From Bretschneidera sinensis (taxonomy: Eukaryota; Streptophyta; Magnoliopsida; Brassicales; Akaniaceae), in the NCBI GenBank assembly GCA_023935145.1, contig CM043697.1, forward strand, positions 47,592,001-47,656,000: a stretch of 64,000 nucleotides of DNA, written 5' to 3'. Position numbers and translations under genes: made by a program. The notes below the pieces were generated by a model. The model saw only the letters and a program-made list of their open reading frames with translations. It did not search any database and was not told the origin of the DNA. Position 1 is the first letter of the stretch, and each line of letters opens with the position of its first letter. Below are positions 1 to 10,725 of this stretch, piece after piece.

Positions 1-81
1 TTTTATAGGGTGCTCTATAATTGTAGACAAGTTGATGATGCATGATCCTAGGATAATAGTTATTGAAGTTCCTAGGATTTC

Positions 82-492
82 TTAAATATGCATGCCTATT
101 GTTCTTGGATGAGCATTCATAGGATACATATTTCTCTTATGAAAGTTATGAACATGCATGTTATTTCTAGGAAATGTATGATGGCAATTTCTAGGATATG
201 CACTTGTAGAATTATGAACATATATACTATCTCTAGGATGCACATGATGGTAATTCCTAGGATGTGTGTTTCTAGTATGTGTATTTCTTGAATGATTATT
301 CCTAGCATTTGCATTTCTTGAGTGAGCAAACATATATGCATGTGTAATTTTAGGAAGTTTATCTCTAGTATATGCATTAGGATTTAAATTCGCATTCTTA
401 GACCTACTAGCATATATTGAGAGAGTGCTTTTAGTCTTGCTAGTGGCCTTGGAAGTGGAGGCTTCATTCACACATGTTGTTTTCATGAACAA
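82..492 (-). pseudogene. SIRE-type copia gag-pol linker, His/Asn/Arg-rich repeat
   Basis: An open stretch of 136 codons made of degenerate short repeats around PRNYHH, HPRD and VHN. It matches the linker at 58144-58620 in the sister element, where it follows gag and precedes the protease. It is not a free-standing gene: the reading frame belongs to the interrupted polyprotein whose gag part resumes at 13294. The function of this linker is not known to me; its composition suggests a disordered, metal- or nucleic-acid-binding spacer, which is inference. Confidence 0.7.
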
Positions 493-606
493 ATCTCTTT
501 TAATTTTTTCTTGCCTAATGGAGAATAACCCAAGCCAAATTTTCCTCTATTTAACCTTTGGCTAGATAGCACTTCATCTAACTTTTCTTTTCCAAGTATA
601 AGTTTA

Positions 607-611
607 GATAT
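607..611. repeat. Target-site duplication gatat, left
   Basis: gatat directly precedes the TG of the 5' LTR and is repeated at 13277-13281 after the final CA. Joining the flanks at this duplication restores the SIRE-type sequence as seen around 57845-57890 (opposite strand), which confirms the insertion boundary. Confidence 0.92.
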
Positions 612-932
612 TGTTGGTATTTGTCTAAGGTTTAAACATGTCTAAACATGGTTCAAAGATGGTTAAAGTCTAAACCAAGGTTGGAAGATTAAAGTACAGC
701 ATGTTAAAGGAGTGCACACATGTGTGTGCATCCATTTGGGTGTGTGTGCACACCCCTAAACAACAAAGCAAAGTAGTGCGCACTGTTGTGTGAAGGGTAG
801 CATCAGTGTGGACCTCACCGCCCCTTCACCAGTGCCTCACTGCCCAGCAAGGATGTAGTTTAAAGGAGGGCAGTGCTGCACTGCCCCTCCACTAGCACTG
901 TACCGCCCAGAATATGGTGCAAAGGAGCTTTG

Positions 933-996
933 CTTAGCACCTCACCGCCCCCTTTTCAGCGCCTAGGTGCTGAACAGGGGGCAGTGAGGCGCTAAG
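933..996. repeat. GC-rich inverted repeat in U3 of the 5' LTR
   Basis: Arms 933-960 and 969-996 are near-perfect reverse complements (about 25 of 28 pairs) around an 8-bp loop. The 3' LTR keeps the left arm but has lost most of the right one (about 12611-12655). It lies upstream of the TATA-like box, so a role in LTR promoter function is conceivable but unproven. Confidence 0.85.
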
Positions 997-1162
997 CACA
1001 CTGAAGCACACATGGATAACTTGTTTAAACCTCCTCTTAGGTGCATGAATGCAAGGTTAAAATGCACAGCACCACTTAGGATTGATGGAGGGCCATGGTT
1101 AAGTGGTCATCAAGATCTATGGGTGGAGATTGACTCTCAATATTGGACAAGAAGTTGGTGCA

Positions 1163-1174
1163 CTATATAAAAGG
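1163..1174 (+). promoter_or_regulatory. Putative TATA box of copia 5' LTR
   Basis: ctatataaaagg is a good TATA-box match, placed in the middle of the LTR as expected at a U3/R boundary. An identical copy lies at 12813-12824 in the 3' LTR. Confidence 0.65.
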
Positions 1175-1628
1175 TCACCTAGCTTCATTCTAGATATAAC
1201 ATTGTGATATAATTTAAGATCAATTGTAAAGAGTGACAAGACACAATACATGAGAGAATTATATGAGAGTTCAGAGACACAAAACACTAAAGGGACTCAT
1301 TATAGAGAGGCTGGTTGTAAAGAAGAAAGAGTAGTATAGATAGAGAGCATTGTAATAGTTCATATCATCTTCTTTCTTCTCTTCTTGGTTTTTTCAAGAA
1401 CTTGAGCTTCTTGAAGAAGGTTACTGTAATTGTAAAGAACCATTGATTTAGTGCAGAGAGTTCAGAGGAACTCACGGGGACGTAGGCTATTGTCGAACCT
1501 CGATAACAAATCGTTTGTCTTCTTTTCTTTCTTGCTTTCGATTGTTGTATTTCTTTCCACAAGTTATTCTAGACTTGGGTGTTTGGAAGATCACCACCTA
1601 GGCATCTTGTCAAGGTGATTTCCAACAG

Positions 1629-1640
1629 TGGTATAAGAGC
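1629..1640 (+). other. Primer-binding site, initiator tRNA-Met type
   Basis: tggtataagagc lies 1 bp after the 5' LTR. It matches the usual tRNA-iMet-complementary site TGGTATCAGAGC with one change (C to A). Confidence 0.85.
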
Positions 1641-1864
1641 TTGCACAGCTGGGTATCGGAGCAAGAACAAGAAGGCTATGGAGCCAAGACTCCAAGAATC
1701 AAAGATCAACTTCTTGGGTGATTTAAGAACGGAGTAAAGATCAAGATCAGATCGTGTTCTTGAGGGTGATTCAAGAATGGTGTTAAGATCCATCTTCGAT
1801 CGTGTTCTGAGGTTGAAGAAAGCATTTGTGGGTATTGCATAAATCTGGGATCTTGTTCGCAAAG

Positions 1865-2037
1865 ATGGCTTCAAATTTCGTGCTTGAGAAATTTGATGGA
1901 AAGGGATATTTTTCCCTATGGAAGCGGAAGATTAAGGTTGTTCTTATGCAACAGAAAGTGGACTTGGCTACTGGAGAAGATAATGCTTTTCCAGCAAGTA
2001 TCACAGAGGACTAGCGGATTGAGATGAAGAAGATGGC
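1865..2037 (+). pseudogene. Copia gag N-terminus, cut by insertion
   Basis: ATG at 1865 starts a typical copia gag with the FDGKGYFSLWKRKIKVVL motif (first ~30 residues). A TAG at 2012 breaks it (CAG in the likely ancestor). Eight codons later the gypsy element enters at 2038, after the codon run KKMA. The same frame resumes at 8375 with MAYSTI. Position directly behind the leader and primer site fits the start of the element's polyprotein. Confidence 0.88.
2033..2037. repeat. Target-site duplication atggc, left
   Basis: atggc precedes the 5' LTR and recurs at 8375-8379. Removing one copy with the element restores an uninterrupted copia gag frame. Confidence 0.92.
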
Positions 2038-3397
2038 TGATAAGAGTCATAAAATGCATCTTTACAGTACTTAATTGTTAGCATTTTAGGGTTGATCTAG
2101 GTTTGAATTGCACTTTTGTACCTTAACAACTCTAAAGTGTCATTCTTGGATCATTGATCTATTTTGATGCATTTCAGGTACTTTAAGTTCAAAAGAGATG
2201 GAAAATCTATCATTGCTTGAAGTACAATGACTCGATGAACACCAGAGTGAAGGTTCACAAGCACTTAGAAAGGAGTTTCACTAAATTGCCAGAATTGCCC
2301 GTACAGATCAATCATTTTTACAAATTAAACTGTATTGATGTAAGAAGAACCAGGAGATGAGCCATATATGCTTAGAAAGATCCATAAGTCTATTTTCTGT
2401 AGAATTTTACAGCTCATCAAAATAATTTTCCTAGAGAAAGTTATGGCAGTTTTACTAGACAAAGGTCAGGCCTCCAGAACAGCACCAGCCAGCACCGCGG
2501 TGCTCCTCAGCTAGCACCGTGGTGCCCAGAACCTCCACATCTTGAACCACCAGCCAGCTCCGCAGCGCCCATAAAGGCGCACCATAGTGCGCACACATTT
2601 TTCTTCTTCGAGCTTGGACCTTGTGTATTATAAATAGACCACTTAGGGTTTGATATTATGATGATTAAAAACATCTTATTAAGAGGTCGAAGGCCGAGGA
2701 AAACATCATGAAGGCTGCCACACTCTCTCCCATGGCCAACTAATCTCCAAGCAAGGCGAAGGGATGAATCCCTATGTGTAGTTGTTCTTATTTTCTAGTC
2801 TTGATTCATTGTAGTTTGGATTTATTATCATTAAACATTGTTATGATTTAATTTTTAATCTAATTATAATATTTTTCCTTAATCCAGTGATTCCATCTTT
2901 CTCCCCCATATAAGTTTAGTCATGCTCTTCTTATGTGATATTGTTGAGGTGATTGAGTTCGGTAGATTTCTCTTATAGATTTGTCCATTACTATGGTATT
3001 GTCATTATGATATATTGTCGCTTCTTGATAATCTATAAGTTAGGTCATGTGTGCTTGAAAGCAAAGAGTATTTCATAACAATTACATTAGGGTTTATATA
3101 TGTGCTTTAATTGGATATTTGCCGATTGCTTGTTCGGGATGTGAAACTTGCAATCGAGATAAAAACAACTAAATCAAGAATAGAATAAGGCAACGAACCT
3201 AGGTAGGATTCCCAGACCCTTGTTTTTCTATTATATTTACACAATTATTTCACACTACTTCAAACTCATATTTTCTCGTTTAACTTTTATCGTTCGTTTT
3301 AAGGTTTGCACTTTCTCTTGTAGTTAGTTTGTCTCCCTGTGGAATCGACACCCCAAAGCCATGCTACAACTACCGCATTATGTTTTGGGCATAATCA
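2038..3397 (+). repeat. 5' LTR of gag-only Athila-type element (1360 bp)
   Basis: Starts tgataagagtcat and ends ataatca. It contains the perfect palindrome AGCACCGCGGTGCT (2491-2504) and a TATA-like box (2626-2637). Compared with 6989-8374 it lacks about 41 bp just before the TATA box; that stretch is flanked in the other copy by short repeats (tgacc/ggacc), suggesting slippage or illegitimate recombination. Confidence 0.94.
2626..2637 (+). promoter_or_regulatory. Putative TATA box of gypsy 5' LTR
   Basis: tattataaatag in mid LTR, conserved in the 3' LTR at 7601-7612. Confidence 0.55.
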
Positions 3398-3402
3398 AAT
3401 TT

Positions 3403-3420
3403 TGGTGCCGTTGCCGGGGA
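3403..3420 (+). other. Primer-binding site, tRNA-Asp type
   Basis: tggtgccgttgccgggga lies 5 bp after the 5' LTR. It differs at one base from the TGGCGCCGTTGCCGGGGA site typical of Athila-lineage gypsy elements. Confidence 0.85.
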
Positions 3421-3606
3421 GACACGCTTAAGTACAAGAAAGATTGTCAACTTTGAGACAAGACGATAGAAGAATTATAAATAATTTTTCTTTTCAGCAG
3501 TTTGTAAAGGCGGTAACTTCGTTCTCTCTTTTAACTTGCTGCATTAATATTATTTTATTTTATTCTTTCTTTTTATATTATTTTTATTATTATTTTATGA
3601 TCTTGC

Positions 3607-5198
3607 ATGCCCCGATATAGAGACACTTTGGGTAGATTTGCTTATAGGCCTGTGTTAGAGTCAGAATTAAATTCTTTTCTAAATCCTTTAGACAACCCAT
3701 CTAGTCCCAAAGAGATGAGTGAACACGAAGATCAACCCCCTAGGACCCTTCAGGATTATCTCCACCCTACACGCATAGCCATACCATCATGCATCACGTT
3801 TCCAGCCAATACTCGCCATTTAGATTTTAAAACAGGGATGATACAATTACTCCCTACATTTCATGGCTTGAAAGTGAAAACTCATATGTGCACATTAAAG
3901 AGTTTGACGAAGTAGTTGCGACTTTTCATAGTCAAGATGCAATTGCTGACATTGTGAGACTTAAGTTCTTTCCTTTCGCTTTGAAGGATAGAACTAAGAG
4001 TTGGCTATACTCACTGAGACCACGATCTATTGGGTCATGGACTGAGATGACTCAGATTTTTTCTAATAAATACTTCCCCCACCATAAGACCAATGCTTTA
4101 AAAAGGCAAATCTCCACCTTTGCACAAAAGGATAGTGAGACTTTATATCAGTCTTGGGAGAGATTTAAGGAGTTGTTAAGTATGTGCCCTCACCATGGGT
4201 ATGAGAATTGGTGCTTAGTGAGCTATTTTTATGAGAGACTTATATATAGGGAGCGCCAATTTGTAGAGATGATGTGTAATGGTGAATTTTTAGAAAAAGA
4301 TCCTGATGAGGCCATAGAGTACCTCAATGAGCTTGCTGAAAAAGCTCACACTTGGACTGGACTTAGTGCTACTGAAAGTACAAATAGGTCACGACCTGTA
4401 GGGAACTCAAATAATGGTGGAATTTGCCATCTTAGGGAAGAGGATAACCTTAAGGCTAAGGTCGAGATGCTCACTAGGGAACTAGAGGTGTTAAAGACTA
4501 AAAGCTCAAAGCCAACACAAGTAGCTAATCATGCAGCATCTTTGAAACCATGTTTCGTGTGTGGTGGGGTAGATCATCTCGCCCAAGAGTGCCCCGTATT
4601 TGCTGAGATGAGAGGGATGTATGAGGAACAATGTAATGCCTTAGGCATTTACAAGAAGCCTTTGGCACCCTTCTCTGATAACTATAATCCGAGATGGCAA
4701 AATCACCCCAATTTCAGCTGAAAGTCTGAAAACCAGCAGCTTGCACAACCCCCTGCACCATATCTTGAACCATATCATGCACCTGTATCTTCTAGGAGTT
4801 CTTTAAAAGACACTTTACATGCTTTTATTGAGGCACAAGGTAAGACTAATCAAAGACTTGAATCTTTAATTACACAGGCTGTTGAAGAAAATAAAGAGAT
4901 ACAGAGCCAAGTGTCTAAGTTAATGAGCTACTTGAGTATGACTGAGCGAGATAAGTTCCCTTCTCAAGCTCAGTCCACGTCCCATAGTCAGCACCTGGTG
5001 CAACAGAATTTGAAAGAGGTGAATACCATTGAGACACTAAGTGGTAAGTTATTACACATCCCAACAACAAAAAAATCAAAGGATGTGGATGAAACCCACC
5101 AAGCATACATGATTGACTCATTCATGGAAAAGGTCCAGCACCTTAATCCATTGAGTCTACCCTCACCCGTGGCTTTACAAGAGCATATATCAAGCTAG
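3607..5198 (+). pseudogene. Athila-type gag, frameshifted and with a stop
   Basis: This encodes the retrotransposon gag domain (capsid-forming RNA-binding structural protein). The first part (3607-3915) ends in FKTGMIQLLPTFHGL, where Athila gag begins its conserved domain. The match continues in another frame from about 3888 (FFPFALKDRTKSWLYSL, then FSNKYFPHHKTN), so one frameshift lies near 3,890-3,910. A zinc knuckle CX2CX4HX4C is intact at about 4549-4590. TGA at 4719 replaces a likely TGG after NYNPRWQNHPNFS. The same frame then runs past it, with the track from 4911 to 5198 covering a Gln/Ser-rich tail and a GKLL motif that normally lies just before protease. Pol does not follow. Confidence 0.88.
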
Positions 5199-6988
5199 AA
5201 TTTGTGGATGTTACTGATGACATCCTTGAGGCCTCTTTAAAGCATACAAGCACCCAATTTGACAGTGAAACAGTTGTTGGTGCATTCATCTCATGTTTGT
5301 TTATAAGGGAATAAGAGTGTCTGGCTGAAGACGTAAAACTTAATGCTCATGGGAGCCACCCCACAGCTTATCCTTTTTACTTTTATTATTTTCATATTTC
5401 TTTTTCTTGTTTATTGTTCGTATTTTTTTCTTTCTGTTTTCCAGTATTAACTTAATATTTCTTTTTCAGGGACAACTATACGAAGCAGTTCAAATGGTGG
5501 AGCACAATTTTCAGCTTCTGTGCACCTTTGGCTACAAAGGGAGTTTCCTTTACTCTTTCTTTTACATTGAGGTCAATGCAATTTTTAAGTTGGATGGTGG
5601 AGGAAATTTATCTCTTTGTTTGCATATTCTTTATTTCCATACTTTTGTTTTTCATTGAACTGGTTGGTGTCGTTCTCCCTTTTTGTTTGTTTTTAGCATG
5701 CTTTGTGTTAGCCTTAGATGTAATTCACATGTCAATGATATGAGTTTAATTGAGATAGCATATAGCATTTAGAAGTAGTTAAATCTTGCTTCGGTTTGAG
5801 AATAATTTAAGTGTCAATCTTGATTTGGTTTGAGACTTTAGTTTGTGGTAAGATTGTATGAATAGTCTAAAGCATCTGGAGAAGTTTTATGTGTGATTGT
5901 TTTGTGAATACTTTTGTGGTCTCGACAAGCTCTAGAACTTATTTGATAATCACTTGAGGCAAATTCCTAGAATGCACATTACTTAGGATATGATATAGGC
6001 CATTTTTGGACCGCTTGAGCCTTTCAAACTTATCCTTGCTATATCTATCACTAGTCACCTGTTTGAGCCTTATTCTTGAAAAAGAATTTGAGCCTTGTTT
6101 CTTTCGAAAACCTATTTACTTACCTTTATGAGCCTAAAAATATTTTATCCTTACCCTTCTTTTTAAAGAACTTAGTTATACACATTTGTTGAGAAAGCAC
6201 TTAAGAGGAGTAAGGATGGAAATATGCAAAAGTATATTACTACCATAACCCAAGTACATTAAAGGAGATAAGTTGGGGGTTGTGGAAAAGAAAAGAAAAG
6301 AAAAGAATGAAAAAGGAGGTAAATGATCTTATGCCAAAAATACAAAAGAAAAAGAATGAAATATGGCAAGGAAAGAAGAAGAGAGAAGTAAAGTGGCGAC
6401 TTATTGAGAGAAAAGCTCTTATGAAAATGTTTGAAAGAGTTGGGTGTTGAAGTAAGGTTATCTGGTGCTTAAAGTGGTTGTGTTTAAAACTAAGAGATTG
6501 AGTTCTTTTACTTGTTAAATCCTTCCCGTTCTATCTTAACCTTCACCTTAGCCTAACGTTACAAGCTTATTAAAGACCTGTTGATTATAGTGTGATTTTT
6601 CTACAATAGTGGAGAGTGATTCGAAAAGTGAGCCTATAGAGCTTGTTTTTGTGATTGATGTCACGCAATTTAATATATTTTAGAGGCCAAGACTTGTATT
6701 CATGAATGTTGTGCATAAAATCATCCAGGTGTTCAGATTAATGGATTGCGGTAAGATGGATGTTAAGAGTCGATAACAATTTTAAGATTGATGTTTAGAT
6801 TACTTTTGGACTTGGGTGAAATTTAATGATTCTATATGCCGTGTGTTATGTGCGATTTTTGAGACAAAAGTGAATTATTTTTGGTTTAACACTAACATTG
6901 CTTTACTTTGTTTTGATTCCTACCGTAGAATTCATCTCTTGTTTTCGCTTGAATTGCTATGGACTAGCAATAAACTAATTGGGGGTTA
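5199..6988 (+). other. Non-coding 3' spacer of gag-only gypsy element
   Basis: No pol-like reading frame is seen. A pol-3'-end-like block (gctgaagacgtaaaactta.. near 5325-5375) has a counterpart near 29,050-29,100 on the other strand, so the deletion removed nearly all of pol. A (gaaaa)n run lies at about 6286-6306. Two polypurine motifs built on ttgggggtt occur near 6270-6282 and 6979-6987; the second is directly before the 3' LTR and is the likely priming tract. The longer ORFs here (5407-5743, 6816-7025) look like chance. Confidence 0.75.
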
Positions 6989-8374
6989 TGATGAGAGTCA
7001 TAAAACGCATCTTTACAGTATTTAATTGTTAGCATTTTGGGGTTGATCTAGGTTTGAATTGCACTTTTATACCTTAACAACTCTAAAGTGTCATTCTTGG
7101 ATCATTGATCTATTTCGATGCATTTTCATGTACTTTAAGTTCAAAAGAGATGGAAAAGCTATCATTACTTGAAGTAATGATTCGATGAACACCGGAGTGA
7201 AGGTTCACAAGCACTTGGAAATGAGTTTCACTAAATTGCCAGAAGTGCCCATACAGATCAATCATCTTTGCAAATTAAAGTGTGTTGATGCAAGAAGAAC
7301 TAGGAGATAAGCCATATATGCTTAGAAAGATCCGGAAGTTTTTTTTCTGGAGACTTTTACGGCTCGTTAAAATAATTTTCCTAGAGAAAGTAATGGCAGT
7401 TTTAGTAGACAAAGGTCAGGCCTCCAGAATAGCACCAGCCAGCACCGTGGTGCCCAAAACCTCAACATCTTGAACCACCAGCCAGCACCGCAGCGCCCAT
7501 AAAGGAGCACCGCAGTGCGCACACGTTTTTCTTCTCCGAGCTTTGACCTAATTAGGATTTTAATGACCTTTTAAACCCTAAAACACCATTGGACCTTGTG
7601 TATTATAAATAGACCACCTAGGGTTTGATATTATGATGATTAAAAACATCTTATTGAGAGGCTGGAGGCCGGGGAAAACATCATGAAGGCTGTCACACTC
7701 TCCCCCATGGCCAACTAATCTCCAAGCAAGGCGAAGGGATGAATGCCTAGGTGTAGTTGTTCTTATTTTCTAGTCTTGATTCATTATAGTTTGGATTTAT
7801 TATCATTAAACATCGTTATGATTTACTTTTTAATCTAATTAGAAGATTTCCCCTTAATCTGGTGATTGCATCTTTCTCCTCCATATAAGTTTAGTCATGC
7901 TCTTCTTATGTGATGTTTTTGAGGTGTGATTGAGTTCGGTAGATTTCTCTTATAGATTTGTCCATTACTGTGGTATTATCGTTATGATATATTGTCGTTT
8001 CGTGATAATCTATAAGTTAGGTCATGTGTGCTTGAAAGCAAAGAGTATTTCATAATAATTACATTAGGGTTTATATATGTGCTTTAATTAAATATTTGTC
8101 GATTACTTGTTTGGGATGTGAAACTTGCAATCGAGATAAAAACAACCGAATCAAGAATAGAATAAGGCAACGAACCTAAGGAGGATTCCCGAACCCTTGT
8201 TGTTCTATTATATTTACACAATTATTTCACATTGCTTCAAACTTAGATTTTCTTGTTTAACTTTTATCGTTCATTTTAAGGTTTGCACTTTCTCTTGTAG
8301 TTAGTTTGTCTCCCTATGGAATCGACATCCCAAAGCCATGCTACAACTACCGCGCTATGTTTTGGGTGTAATCA
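6989..8374 (+). repeat. 3' LTR of gag-only Athila-type element (1386 bp)
   Basis: Starts tgatgagagtcat and ends gtaatca. Same features as the 5' LTR but retains the 41-bp stretch missing there (about 7551-7591). It carries a TATA-like box at 7601-7612. Confidence 0.94.
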
Positions 8375-8379
8375 ATGGC
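8375..8379. repeat. Target-site duplication atggc, right
   Basis: Follows the CA end of the gypsy 3' LTR; partner of 2033-2037. Confidence 0.92.
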
Positions 8380-9199
8380 TTACAGCACCATTTTCTTGCA
8401 TATGTCGGATACTGTCACAAGGGAGTGCAGAGACTCAGAAGATTCGGCTGTCATATGGAAGAAACTAGATGAGTTGTTTCTTATCAAAACTCTCCCTAAC
8501 AAGATTTATCTTCTTAAAAGAATCTTTGCTTTTAAAATGGATCCTCGTAAAGAGTTGCAAGATAATCTTGATGTCTTTAATAAGCTAGTTCAAAATTTGG
8601 ATTGCTGTAGCATTACATTTCCTGAAGAACAATTGGCTATTATCTTGTTAAATTCTCTTCCTGATTGCTTTGATAATTTGATTAATGCTATTGAGTATGG
8701 AAGGGATACTTTAACCATGGAGATTGTGATCAATGCCATAAGGGCACATGACTTCAAAGCCAAGATGAAAGAGACATCAAGTGGAGATAGGTTATTCGTA
8801 AGAGGAAGGCCAGCAACTCAGAATGGCAGTAGCAACCATGGTAACTACTAGGAGAAATCAAGAGGTAGAGGGCAAAGCCATGGGAGAGCACATTTCAAAT
8901 CAAGATTTGAAAAGAGGTGCTTCTACTGCAACAAGGAGGGCCATTTCAGAAACGATTGCAAGAAGAAGATGTGGGATGAGAGAAGAAGCCACACCAACAA
9001 TGGAGAGGCTTCGATTGCCAAGGGAGAACAACAAGATGATGTTCTTGTTGTGTGCTCGAATGTGAGCAGGAGGCAAGGCAGCGAGAAGTGGATTCGGGAT
9101 TTCGAGTGCACTTATCACATGTGCCCTCACAAGGAATGGTTCAATAATTTCAAGGAGATCAATGATGGAAGGGTCTTCTTGGGGAATGACAATTCTTGC
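8375..9199 (+). pseudogene. Copia gag C-terminus, zinc knuckle and protease relic
   Basis: Continuation of the gag frame broken at 2037: UBN2-type gag domain (8380-8848), a TAG at 8849, then the same frame goes on to a zinc knuckle CFYCNKEGHFRNDC (CX2CX4HX4C, intact) at about 8918-8959 and the protease region (WIRDFECTYHMCPHKEW, about 9090-9140). The catalytic Asp-Ser-Gly of copia proteases reads Asp-Phe-Glu here, so protease activity is lost. The frame ends at TAA 9200 and restarts in the same register. Confidence 0.88.
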
Positions 9200-9202
9200 T
9201 AA

Positions 9203-10135
9203 GTGAGGGGGATTGGAGACATCCAATTGAGGATGTTCGATGGAGTCACAAGGCTGCTGCGAAATATGAGGTATCTTCCAGATTTGAAGAGAAATTTGAT
9301 CTCATTGGGACAACTGGATTCCATGGGATATACATGCAAAGTAGAGGGAAGAAAGATCAAGCTGGCTAAGGGATCTTTGGTAGTGATGAAGGCAGCAAGA
9401 AATGATGGACTCTATGAGATGATCGGAGAGACATAAATCAATGATCAAGCAGTAAGCTTGATGGCTGAGATGGATAAGGCAGCCCTTTGGCACACTCACT
9501 TGGGACATATGAGCGAAAAGGGCCTGCAAGTTCTTAGCAAGGATGGTCTACTTAGTGGTGATAAAGTAGAGAAACTGGATTTCTGTGAGAGTTGCATTCT
9601 TGGGAAGCAATACCGGGTCAGCTTCAACACTGGAGTGCACAAATCTAAAGGGATTCTTGACTACATTCATTTGGACATTTGGGGACCAGTAAGAACACCA
9701 ACACAGGGAGGTAACTTTTACTTTCTATCTTTAATTGATGATTATTCAAGAAGAGTATGGGTTTATTTACTTAGAAATAAATCAGATGCCTTAGATAAAT
9801 TTGTTGTGTGAAAGAAGTTGCTGGAAACTCAAATGGGTAGGGCAGTTAAGGCTTTACAAACCAATAATGGCTTAGAATTTTGCAATAAAGATTTTGATAA
9901 ATTTTGTAAATTAAATGGCATCCTAAGGCATAGAACTGTTGTAAAAACACCTCAGCAAAATGGAGTTTCTAAGAGGATGAATAGAACCATTATGGAAAAA
10001 GTTAGGTGCATGTTAATAGGATCCGGTTTACCAAAATATTTTTGGGGAGAAGCTGTGGCTACAGCTGCATACTTGGTAAATAGATCACCCTCTAGAGCTT
10101 TAGAAAGATGTGGAGTGGGAAACCCCCTGAATTAA
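9203..10135 (+). pseudogene. Copia GAG-pre-integrase and integrase relic
   Basis: One reading frame with stops at 9434 and 9809 (TGA, likely from TGG). The HHCC zinc motif is visible (H-THLGH..CESC, about 9490-9600). The integrase core shows LDIWGPV and DDYSRRVWVY, but the next acidic residue is Asn (QTNNGLEF where Asp is expected) and the last is Lys (NGVSKRMNRT where Glu is expected). Two of three DDE residues are thus gone. A frameshift near 10,110 separates it from the integrase C-terminal part. Confidence 0.9.
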
Positions 10136-10725
10136 GCAACCTTAGGACTTTTGGGTGTGCTGCATATGCACATCAAAAGGAGGATAAACTTAGCCCAAGA
10201 TCTAGAAAATGTGTATTTCTAGGATATGGTGATGGGGTTAAGGGATATAGGTTGTGGTCCTTAGAAAAGAAAGGCATGAAACTCATTATAAGTAGGGATG
10301 TTATTTTTAATGAATTGTTATTTTCCTACTTGGAGAAAACTAACCCTGCAGGGGCTAGTGAGCAAACCAGTCCGGAAGTTATAGAGCATCGCATCAAAAA
10401 GAGTTCAGTTCAGGTAGAGCAAGGAAGACAAGAGAGTTCGGACCAGGTAGAGCCCTTGAATGAAGGCCATGCTCAAGAAACTCAAGAAGAGGCTGAACAA
10501 GAAGAGGTTGATGCAGCAAGTCATAATGACTACTAGCTCACAAGAGATCGGGGAAGGAGGGTGGTTAGACCACCTTTGAGATATGGGTTTGCGGATGCTA
10601 ATATAGCAACTCCTTGGATAGAAGAAGGGATGGTTGAACCAGAAACTTACACAGATGCCATGGAGTGTAAAGATTCGTCAAAATGGCAGCTGGCTATAGA
10701 GGAAGAAATGGATTCTTTGATAAAA
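10108..10725 (+). pseudogene. Copia integrase C-terminus and linker to RT
   Basis: Contains the conserved SNLRTFGCAAYAH and KCVFLGYGDGVKGYRLW blocks that close copia integrases (10136-10255), then an acidic Glu/Gln-rich linker. TAG at 10534 interrupts (CAG-type). The start of RT (YTDAMECKDSSKWQLAIEEE) follows at about 10650-10710. A one-base-type shift in an A-run near 10,725 moves the frame before the RT core. Confidence 0.85.

Larger units (their letters stand above)
612..1627 (+). repeat. 5' LTR of TNT1/Tork-type copia (1016 bp)
   Basis: Begins TGTTGG and ends CCAACA, so the LTR tips are themselves a 6-bp inverted repeat. It contains a TATA-like box (1163-1174) and a 28-bp-arm hairpin (933-996). 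It is very similar to 12286-13276. The 3' copy is about 25 bp shorter, mainly because the right half of the hairpin is lost there. Confidence 0.95.
2038..8374 (+). mobile_element. Athila-type Ty3-gypsy element with gag only (LARD-like)
   Basis: LTRs 2038-3397 and 6989-8374, both TG..CA, are flanked by atggc (2033-2037 and 8375-8379). The primer site is of the tRNA-Asp type used by Athila/Tat elements. The 3.6-kb interior has gag and its C-terminal extension (3607-5198), then a spacer of about 1.8 kb with no pol. Protease, RT, RNase H and integrase are absent, so it would need enzymes in trans. It is the youngest layer of the nest at the left end. Confidence 0.93.

Noticed and set aside
1365..1874. 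Minus-strand ORFs in the copia 5' LTR and leader (1365-1562, 1569-1874)
   Set aside because: They lie antisense in LTR/leader DNA; a similar antisense ORF appears in the 3' LTR only because the LTRs are copies.
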